The translations under genes were made by a program, and so were the position numbers. Positions 7,834 through 13,606 of a DNA stretch of 16,710 nt are shown here, one piece after another. Source of the DNA: Acidobacteriota bacterium (lineage in GTDB: Bacteria; Acidobacteriota; Terriglobia; Terriglobales; Acidobacteriaceae); contig JAKBAG010000041.1 in NCBI GenBank assembly GCA_021809235.1, positions 1-16,710 on the forward strand, read 5' to 3'. The stretch's first letter is position 1. Each line of letters begins with the position of its first letter. Under the pieces are notes generated by a model. It saw only the letters and a list, made by a program, of their open reading frames with translations, did not search any database and was not told the origin of the DNA.

Positions 7834-9036
7834 GTGAAAAACTCCCGCTGGAGTATTGCGCTCGCCGGCTTCCTGATGCAGGTTGCCCTTGGTGCGGTCT
7901 ATGCCTGGAGCGTCTTCAAGACGCCCCTCAACAAGCAGTTTCACTGGTCGCTGTCGGACATTACCCTCACCTTCACCATTTGTATCTTCGTGCTCGGAGT
8001 GGCGGCCTTCTTTGGCGGCTTGTGGTTGAACAAGTCCGGCCCACGCGTCGTTGCCCTGACGGGCGGCGTCCTCTACGGCACCGGAGTCTTTCTGGCTAGC
8101 TTTTCGTCGATCGGTCTGTGGTGGCTGTGGCTCACCTTCGGCGTCATTGGCGGCATCGGCCTCGGCTTCGGATACATCGTTCCCGTAGCCGTTCTGGTCA
8201 AATGGTTCCCGGATCGGCGAGGGCTGATCACCGGCATTGCTGTCGGTGGCTTCGGGGCTGGAGCCCTGGTCACCGCACCGCTGGCCACACATCTGATCCA
8301 GACGGTTGGTGTGCTCCAGACCTTTGCCGATCTCGGCATTGGGTATCTGGTGGTCACCGTGCTGACGGGGCTTTTCATGCAGAATCCGCCGGAAGGCTAT
8401 CGCCCGGCAGGCTGGGAACCCAGTGCAGCCGTCCGCTCCCAGCGCGCCGGCAAGGACTATAGCCTGGTTGAGGCACTGTCCACATGGCAATGGTGGGCCC
8501 TTTGGATGCTGCTTTTCCTGAATACCTCGGCTGGCATCTCGCTGATCTCTCAGGAAGCGCCCATCTTCACCGAGTTGACCAGGGCCTCTGCGATTCTTGC
8601 CGCCGGCATGGTTGGCATTGTGAGCATTGGCAATGCCGTGGGCCGCGTTTTCTGGGCCTGGGTGAGTGATGCTTTATCGCGTCGCTGGACCTTCGTGGTG
8701 ATGTTCCTTCTGCAGGCAGGACTCTTCTGGATGTTGCCCGGTTTTGCCACCACGGCTCTGGTCACGCTTGTCTCCTTTGTCATCCTGATGTGCTACGGTG
8801 GCGGCTTCGGCACCATGCCGGCCTTTGCAGCTGACTATTTTGGCTCTCGCAATGTGGGGCCGATCTATGGGCTTATGCTCACGGCCTGGGGCACGGCCAG
8901 TGCCTTTGGCCCGCTGCTGATCGCCCATATGCGACAGACTGGCAGCTCCTATGGGCCCGGTCTGCATGCCATTGCCGGAGTTGTCCTGCTCAGCGCCTGT
9001 CTGCCATTCGTGGTGCGCCCACCGAAAAGCACCTAG
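7834..9036 (+). CDS. OFA-family major facilitator transporter (oxalate/formate-type carboxylate carrier)
   Basis: This 400-residue inner-membrane protein has about 12 predicted membrane segments. Its family signatures are the N-terminal SIALAGFLMQVALGAVYAWS segment, GGIGLGFGYIVPVAVLVKWF at 106-125, GNAVGRVFWAWVSD at 266-279 and YGGGFGTMPAFAADYFG at 321-337. These place it in the oxalate/formate antiporter (OFA) family, whose members carry small carboxylates such as oxalate, formate or pyruvate. Arg271 may correspond to the substrate-binding Arg272 of OxlT, but the OxlT lysine in membrane segment 11 appears to be Trp352 (LTAWGTA), so oxalate exchange is doubtful. The start is GTG at 7834, chosen because GGAGG lies seven bases upstream and the family N-terminus begins there. 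Its place behind the ForC/ForE genes suggests supply of formate or a related acid. Confidence 0.85.
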   Translation: MKNSRWSIALAGFLMQVALGAVYAWSVFKTPLNKQFHWSLSDITLTFTICIFVLGVAAFFGGLWLNKSGPRVVALTGGVLYGTGVFLASFSSIGLWWLWLTFGVIGGIGLGFGYIVPVAVLVKWFPDRRGLITGIAVGGFGAGALVTAPLATHLIQTVGVLQTFADLGIGYLVVTVLTGLFMQNPPEGYRPAGWEPSAAVRSQRAGKDYSLVEALSTWQWWALWMLLFLNTSAGISLISQEAPIFTELTRASAILAAGMVGIVSIGNAVGRVFWAWVSDALSRRWTFVVMFLLQAGLFWMLPGFATTALVTLVSFVILMCYGGGFGTMPAFAADYFGSRNVGPIYGLMLTAWGTASAFGPLLIAHMRQTGSSYGPGLHAIAGVVLLSACLPFVVRPPKST

Positions 9037-9110
9037 CGTTCTGCCCAGGGCAGGCGCCCGTGCAGAGCAAGCCGTGTGTGCGTCAACAGGCACCGTAAGG
9101 CTGACTTCCA

Positions 9111-9154
9111 CCATCCCCTGCCGAGCAGGCATCGATGCCTTTGGCAGGGGATGG
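9111..9154. terminator. Nested inverted repeat between convergent genes
   Basis: CCATCCCCTGCC (9111-9122) and GGCAGGGGATGG (9143-9154) are exact reverse complements. The loop contains a second palindrome, AGGCATCGATGCCT (9127-9140). The element sits between the ends of the OFA gene (9036) and the minus-strand NnrS gene (9179), the expected place for a shared terminator. No T run follows on either strand, so termination would depend on the stem itself or on Rho. A smaller palindrome, CTGCCCAGGGCAG, lies at 9041-9053 just after the OFA stop. Confidence 0.5.
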
Positions 9155-9178
9155 CACGTTCCGCTTTGTAACTCCATT

Positions 9179-10507
9179 TCAAGTGCAATCCGCAGCCAGA
9201 ATGGCTTGTCCGCGGAGTAGTGTCAGCAGGATCTGCAAAGCAAAACAAAGTACGGCCGTCAGCTCAAGCACGCCGGAAAGCGGCAGCAGGCGCCAGGCAA
9301 AGCTGGCAATGCCTTCATAGGCGACGACCTCCATGCTGACACGAAGGGTACAGCCCAGCAGCAGAAACACCAGCGTCACCAGCATCAGTCGTGGGCTCCA
9401 CAGTTGGCGGATGCCGGCAAAATGAGGCAGGATACGAGGGCCGATCGTCATGACCATCATGGCGGCAAAGCCGACAGTAAGACCATGACGCGACCCGCCC
9501 CAGATGCCACCGTGGTGATCTGCCCAAGCTGCCCAGAGGCCAAGCATCGGGGCCAGAATCGACCAAAGATAGGCGATCCGCACAAAGAACGGAAAACTGG
9601 CATGGATTCCCGCTGTCTTTGCCGGATGCTCCGATGTGGAGTAAAGCTGCAGGGCCCACGCGGCAAGCAGCGCGGAAGCTACCAGCAACGTCATCGCCAG
9701 CCTGGCAACGCCAGCCATCCCAAGCAGAACGCCGAGTGTGTTCAGCACCAGTGCAAACCGGAAGGCAGAGGTGCGCAGAGCAGCCAGACCAAGAAATGCG
9801 GGGAGCCAACGCACGCTGAAGCCCCAAATCAGGGGCACCAGAAATCCCCATGCCAAAAGCACCAGATAGCTTTGATCCAATGCGTGAGGTATCGCCGGCG
9901 AGTGACCACCCCACGCCAGATAGCAGGCCTCGACAAAGTTGAGCAGGATGGCCAGCAGCAGAGCCAGGTTGCTGAGCAGGACCGACTGCATCCAGAGCGG
10001 AATCCGTCCGGAGCCGGTGGATGAAGATGGCAGCTTGTGCTGGCGCGCGGCACGCAGAAAAAGCAGGATGGCCAGCAGTTCCAGCAGACCAGAAAGCGGA
10101 AGCAGAATGCGCCAGTGCCACTGAAATGCTCGCGAAACCCAATGAAAACTGAGTCCTGCCGTCCACAGCCCCCAGCAAATCAGTGGCATCCTGCCGCGAT
10201 TTGCCCGAGTCTCCGGCTGCGAGTAAAACCCAATGCCGAGAACAAAACTACCGATCCAACCAAAAACCTGGGCATGCCCGTGGGCCTGAATCCATGCGGC
10301 AGAAAGGCCAGAAAGCCCATGGCTAGCTGAGATTTGCAGCAGGTTGGTGAAACCCAGCAGAGTGCCGGGCAGAACCATAAAGAAAATGCCGGTCAGCATC
10401 CATAGGCGAAAATGGACGGTCTTCCGGTGACTGGCTTGCAAAACGGCAAGCGGATCGGGGACGCGATGGACGGATTTGTTGGCAGGAACAGGCAAGTCAG
10501 AATGCAT
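9179..10507 (-). CDS. nnrS: NnrS-like haem-copper membrane protein, nitrosative stress
   Basis: This protein of 442 residues has about 12 hydrophobic segments. The early AHGHAQVFGWIGSFVLGIGF motif (His76, His78) and the late RHGLTVGFAAMMVMTIGPRI segment fit the NnrS family, polytopic proteins that bind haem and copper and protect cells against nitric oxide in denitrifiers and in Vibrio cholerae. The start is set at 10507, where GGAGAG stands five bases before ATG; an upstream in-frame TTG at 10579 lacks a ribosome-binding site and adds an unlikely basic extension. The gene lies 93 bases downstream of a Crp/Fnr-type regulator on the same strand, and a RIC gene diverges from that regulator, which supports a role in NO defence. 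The family call rests on motif spacing by eye; a related uncharacterised haem-copper-like family is the alternative. Confidence 0.68.
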   Translation of the reverse strand: MHSDLPVPANKSVHRVPDPLAVLQASHRKTVHFRLWMLTGIFFMVLPGTLLGFTNLLQISASHGLSGLSAAWIQAHGHAQVFGWIGSFVLGIGFYSQPETRANRGRMPLICWGLWTAGLSFHWVSRAFQWHWRILLPLSGLLELLAILLFLRAARQHKLPSSSTGSGRIPLWMQSVLLSNLALLLAILLNFVEACYLAWGGHSPAIPHALDQSYLVLLAWGFLVPLIWGFSVRWLPAFLGLAALRTSAFRFALVLNTLGVLLGMAGVARLAMTLLVASALLAAWALQLYSTSEHPAKTAGIHASFPFFVRIAYLWSILAPMLGLWAAWADHHGGIWGGSRHGLTVGFAAMMVMTIGPRILPHFAGIRQLWSPRLMLVTLVFLLLGCTLRVSMEVVAYEGIASFAWRLLPLSGVLELTAVLCFALQILLTLLRGQAILAADCT

Positions 10508-10600
10508 GCGAACTCTCCAACGAAAGATTCTCGCTGGCAGCAGAACTCCTGCAGTGACTTTCGTCGCTCTGTGGCTCAAATCCTGCGTCAGGGAAAACCC

Positions 10601-11302
10601 TCAGGCTCCGCTTTCCAGAATGGCTGAGAGTCCGGGCAAATCCAGAATGATAATCCTGCGGGCATCCACCAGAACCAGGCCTTCGGCCTGCAGCCGCATC
10701 AGGTTGCGCGAAACCAGTTCTCGGACTGTCCCGAGCTGGTGCGCCACTTCCTGATGGGTGCCGGGGAGCTGAATCTCGATGCCATCCCCGGAAGGTCTTC
10801 CGTCCTGCTGTGCCTGACGCACTAGAACGGCAGCAAGGCGCTGGCGAACGGTGGCAAAGGAAAGCTCTTCAATGATGCCGACCAGCCGACGCAGACGAGC
10901 TCCGACAACCGCCAGCAGCTTGAGGGATACCTCCGGATGGGCCAGGCAGAAGCTGTGCAGATCACTGCGGGAAAGGAACAGGATCTGGGCATCTTCCGCT
11001 GCCATGACCGAAGCCGGATACGGCGCACCATCAAAGACCGGAAGTTCGGCGACCGAACCGCCCGGCCCTTCGACGGCCAGCACCTGCTCGCGTCCGCTGG
11101 CCGAGCTTTTGAAGATGCGCAGCTTGCCCGTGACGATAATATGCAGTCCGCGACAGGCATCCCCTTCCGCAAACAGCAGTTCCCCCTGCGCATAATTGCG
11201 GCGAACTGCGTGGGCGGCAAGCAGGCGTAGCTCCTGCAGGGACAGATTGGCAAACAGGGATGTGGCACCGAGTGCCGTGACGCGGTTGTCGAGTTCGGAC
11301 AT
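10601..11302 (-). CDS. Crp/Fnr-family transcription regulator (DNR-like)
   Basis: The 233-residue protein has an N-terminal cyclic-nucleotide-fold sensor domain (about 15-130), a long dimer helix (about 125-155) and a C-terminal winged helix-turn-helix (about 165-225). The recognition helix contains E-L-V-S-R (in VRELVSRNLMRL), the E-x2-S-R pattern with which FNR-type proteins read TTGAT half-sites. It lacks the N-terminal cysteine cluster of oxygen-sensing FNR, and the cAMP-contact RS motif of Crp is replaced by PYPASV, so it probably senses something else. DNR/NnrR-type members respond to nitric oxide through haem; that is the favoured inference because an NnrS-like gene follows and a RIC gene diverges. 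AGGGG lies upstream of the ATG at 11302. It may control both neighbours and itself. Confidence 0.88.
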   Translation of the reverse strand: MSELDNRVTALGATSLFANLSLQELRLLAAHAVRRNYAQGELLFAEGDACRGLHIIVTGKLRIFKSSASGREQVLAVEGPGGSVAELPVFDGAPYPASVMAAEDAQILFLSRSDLHSFCLAHPEVSLKLLAVVGARLRRLVGIIEELSFATVRQRLAAVLVRQAQQDGRPSGDGIEIQLPGTHQEVAHQLGTVRELVSRNLMRLQAEGLVLVDARRIIILDLPGLSAILESGA

Positions 11303-11391
11303 GAGCAGAACCCCTGAAATCCGGAATGAGTGACTTTGGTCGCAGCACTACCCTTGACTGCCTGCATAGATTATCCAGCAGGAGGATGAGT
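11303..11391. promoter_or_regulatory. Divergent promoter region, regulator and RIC gene
   Basis: This 89-bp gap separates the start codons of the minus-strand Crp/Fnr-type gene and the plus-strand RIC gene, so both promoters must lie here or just inside the genes. TTGAC at 11354-11358 resembles one half of an FNR/DNR box, but the matching second half is absent (TGCAT instead of ATCAA after four bases). GGAGG at 11381-11385 is the ribosome-binding site that sets the RIC start at 11392. No clean -10/-35 pair is visible in either direction. Confidence 0.45.
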
Positions 11392-12108
11392 ATGACGATT
11401 ACTGAAACCACGGTACGCGAGATTGCACTGGAACAGCCCGCATCGATTCGGGTCTTTGAGCAGTTTGGGATTGACTATTGCTGCGGAGGGCGCAAACCGC
11501 TGGCACAGGCATGTGCCGAACACGCATTGGACCTGGACCATGTGCTACGGGTCATTGCCGAGGCCAGTGCAGAGAACGGCGAAGTTCCGCGCAACTGGCA
11601 GGAGGAGTCGATGGCAGCATTGTGCCGTCACATTGCAGCACGACATCACGGCTACATTCGTAGCGAGCTTCCGCGTCTGGAGATGTTGGCGCAGAAGGTG
11701 GTTTCGCGCCATGGCAACACCCAGCCGGAGCTGGTCGCAATCCAGTCCATTCTCCTGCCTTTTGGACGGGAGTTACTGGAGCATCTGGACAAGGAAGAGA
11801 TGGTGCTCTTCCCCTACATCAGCAACCTGCAGCCGGAAGACGGAGTCTCCCGCCCACTGGGCTGCTTTGGCTCCATCCGTCATCCGATTGCACGCATGAT
11901 GGCCGAGCACGACACTGCCGGAGAAGCACTGGCGCGGATGCGTGAGCTAAGCTCCGGATTCACAGCCCCGGATTGGGCATGCCCCACCTATCGCGCACTG
12001 TATCAAGCGCTGCGGGAGTTCGAGCGCGACCTTCACCAGCATGTGCATCTGGAGAACAATATCCTGTTCCCGCGTGCCCTGCAGCTGGAACAATCGATCC
12101 CGGAGTGA
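11392..12108 (+). CDS. ric: RIC (YtfE/ScdA/DnrN-type) di-iron Fe-S cluster repair protein
   Basis: The 238-residue cytoplasmic protein has a short ScdA/DUF542 N-domain (about 5-60) with the hallmark IDYCCGGRKPL (Cys30, Cys31), then a hemerythrin-like four-helix domain. Candidate di-iron ligands are His85 or His86, the His131-x3-Glu135 pair (EHLDKEE), His173 (AEHD) and the His217-x3-Glu221 pair (HVHLENN), following the E. coli YtfE pattern. Such proteins restore Fe-S clusters damaged by nitric oxide or peroxide. The start is the second of two close ATGs: GGAGG at 11381-11385 abuts the first (11386) and stands six bases from 11392. It diverges from a Crp/Fnr-type regulator whose other neighbour is NnrS-like, and converges on a DUF59 Fe-S assembly gene. 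An imperfect hairpin (CCTGCTTCC/GGAAACAGG, 12120-12137) follows the stop. Confidence 0.93.
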   Translation: MTITETTVREIALEQPASIRVFEQFGIDYCCGGRKPLAQACAEHALDLDHVLRVIAEASAENGEVPRNWQEESMAALCRHIAARHHGYIRSELPRLEMLAQKVVSRHGNTQPELVAIQSILLPFGRELLEHLDKEEMVLFPYISNLQPEDGVSRPLGCFGSIRHPIARMMAEHDTAGEALARMRELSSGFTAPDWACPTYRALYQALREFERDLHQHVHLENNILFPRALQLEQSIPE

Positions 12109-12144
12109 GCCATCTGGTTCCTGCTTCCGGAAACAGGCCCCTGG

Positions 12145-12255
12145 AGCAGAATCCGCATAACTGTCCCCCGCGGCAGAGATCTCAGACTGGATTTTTCCTC
12201 AAGAAAAATCCACCTTCCCAGATACCGGACCGGGGATACCCATGCGGATTCTGCT
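12145..12255. repeat. 111-bp nested inverted-repeat element (MITE/REP-like or structured RNA)
   Basis: The outer arms AGCAGAATCCGCAT (12145-12158) and ATGCGGATTCTGCT (12242-12255) are perfect 14-bp reverse complements. Inside, TGTCCCC (12162-12168) pairs with GGGGATA (12232-12238), CGG (12171-12173) with CCG (12225-12227) and ATCT (12179-12182) with AGAT (12220-12223). At the centre, TGGATTTTTC (12188-12197) and GAAAAATCCA (12203-12212) make a 10-bp stem around CTCAA. Almost the whole element can fold into one long hairpin. Its right end abuts the stop codon of the DUF59 gene. It may act as terminator for both convergent genes or be a non-autonomous repeat; no target-site duplication is evident. 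Confidence 0.65.
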
Positions 12256-12594
12256 TTAATCCAGTCCGAGTTGCGCCCGCCCGGCAGCGCTGATGCGATG
12301 GGGAGTCCACTTCGGCTCCCACACGAGCTGAACATCGACCTTGCTGATCTGCGGAATGGAGGCCAGCCGATTGTTCACCTGCTCGAAGATCAGTCCGCTG
12401 GCCGGGCACTGCGGGGTTGTCAGGGTCATCCAGACGGTGACCTGCTGACGCGGAAATGCAGGTGTGGCACGGGGATCTGCCACGAGCTTGATGGAATAGA
12501 TCAGTCCGAGATCGACCAGATTGAGTTTGACCTCCGGGTCAAAACAATCGCGGAGGGCGAGCACAATATCTTCCTCGGTAAGTGGCTGGGACAT
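12256..12594 (-). CDS. MIP18/DUF59 Fe-S assembly factor (SufT/PaaD-like)
   Basis: This small cytoplasmic protein of 112 residues is a single MIP18 (DUF59) domain. Diagnostic features are DPEVKLNLVDLGLIYSIKL at about 19-37, the TTPQCP motif with conserved Cys63, and the C-terminal VWEPKWTPHRIS segment at 91-102. Members (SufT, the N-terminal part of Mrp/ApbC, PaaD) help mature Fe-S proteins. It has no ATPase domain, so it is a stand-alone, SufT-like form. AGGA lies six bases upstream of the ATG at 12594. It converges on the RIC repair gene and lies in a region rich in Fe-S enzymes, which fits the role. No suf genes flank it in the window, so the specific symbol is withheld. Confidence 0.87.
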   Translation of the reverse strand: MSQPLTEEDIVLALRDCFDPEVKLNLVDLGLIYSIKLVADPRATPAFPRQQVTVWMTLTTPQCPASGLIFEQVNNRLASIPQISKVDVQLVWEPKWTPHRISAAGRAQLGLD

Positions 12595-12709
12595 GCTTGA
12601 TCCTGCTCGCTTTCGGATAAGGTTCCACGCTGCAGCAGCGGTCGTTGTTGGGATGGCGTGCCCCGCGCACGGTCGGGTTCGCTACCCCTCAAATTGCACT
12701 GGAGGACAA

Positions 12710-13606
12710 TCAGCTCTTGCGCTCGACCAGATAACGGGCAACAGCCTTCAGCCCCTCGGCACGCTCGCCAAAGAGTTCGAGTGCGGCAAAGGCCTCGGCA
12801 ATCAGGCGATCCGCATCCTTCTGGCTCTGCTCCAGACCAAAGACTGCTGGCCAGGTAGCCTTTTCGCTAGTCAGATCCTTGCCTGCAGTCTTGCCGAGCT
12901 GCGCAGAATCCTGCGTGACGTCGAGAATGTCATCGACGATCTGAAAGGCCAATCCAGCCTTGCGGCCAAAGAGATCCAACGCCTGCTCCTGCGCAGTGTC
13001 GGCACCGGCAAACAGTCCGCCAGCAACCACACTGACGCGGATCAGTGCTCCGGTTTTGGCCCGGTGAATGGCATCCACCAGCTCGGCCGTCGGCTTCTGC
13101 TGCTCGCCTTCAATATCCAGAACCTGGCCGCCAATCATTCCATCGACCGTACCGATGGCTTGCGCGATCAGGCGCAGAATACGCACCGTGGTGGCCGGTG
13201 GGCACTCCAGCCCGGAGAGTACCTCCCAGGCCTGCGTCTGCAGGGCATCGCCTGCCAATATGGCGATGGCTTCGCCGTAAACCACGTGGCATGTGGGCTT
13301 TCCGCGGCGCAGATCATCGTTGTCCAGCGCGGGCAGATCGTCGTGAATCAGCGAGTAGGTGTGCAGCATTTCAATGGCTGCACCCAGCCGATCCACCCCG
13401 GCAGGTACCTGTCCAGCCACCGCAGCAGCGGCCTGCATGGCCAGGATGGGGCGCAGGCGCTTGCCCCCGGCAAAGACCGAGTGGCGCATCGCGCTGTGAA
13501 TGGAGACGGGAACAACCGTGGCTGCTGGAAGCAGCTGTTCCAGGGCGGCATCCGTTCGCTGAATGCCGTGCTGCAGCAAGGCTTTTACGTCCATAGACAT
13601 CCACAT
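12710..13606 (-). CDS. ispA: Short-chain polyprenyl diphosphate synthase (farnesyl/geranylgeranyl type)
   Basis: The 298-residue protein has the class features of IspA: GGKRLRP at 47-53, the first Asp-rich motif DDLPALD at 89-95 (DDx4D, preceded by LHTYSLIH), and the second DDILD at 225-229 in FQIVDDILDVTQD. It condenses isopentenyl diphosphate onto allylic diphosphates, giving C15 or C20 precursors for quinones, undecaprenyl phosphate and hopanoids. The residues before the first motif suggest farnesyl diphosphate, but chain length cannot be fixed from sequence by eye. The start at 13606 is chosen because its ATG overlaps the stop of the upstream membrane-protein gene in a TAATG, implying translational coupling; ATGs at 13600 and 13594 are alternatives. 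Open frame further upstream only overlaps that gene. The 115 bp after its stop, up to the DUF59 start, hold nothing recognisable. Confidence 0.9.
   Translation of the reverse strand: MWMSMDVKALLQHGIQRTDAALEQLLPAATVVPVSIHSAMRHSVFAGGKRLRPILAMQAAAAVAGQVPAGVDRLGAAIEMLHTYSLIHDDLPALDNDDLRRGKPTCHVVYGEAIAILAGDALQTQAWEVLSGLECPPATTVRILRLIAQAIGTVDGMIGGQVLDIEGEQQKPTAELVDAIHRAKTGALIRVSVVAGGLFAGADTAQEQALDLFGRKAGLAFQIVDDILDVTQDSAQLGKTAGKDLTSEKATWPAVFGLEQSQKDADRLIAEAFAALELFGERAEGLKAVARYLVERKS

Noticed and set aside
10508..10579. Upstream TTG start for the NnrS-like gene
   Set aside because: There is no ribosome-binding site there, while GGAGAG stands five bases before the ATG at 10507.
11354..11367. FNR/DNR box in the divergent promoter
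   Set aside because: Only the TTGAC half is present; the second half does not match, so it is mentioned only as a weak half-site.
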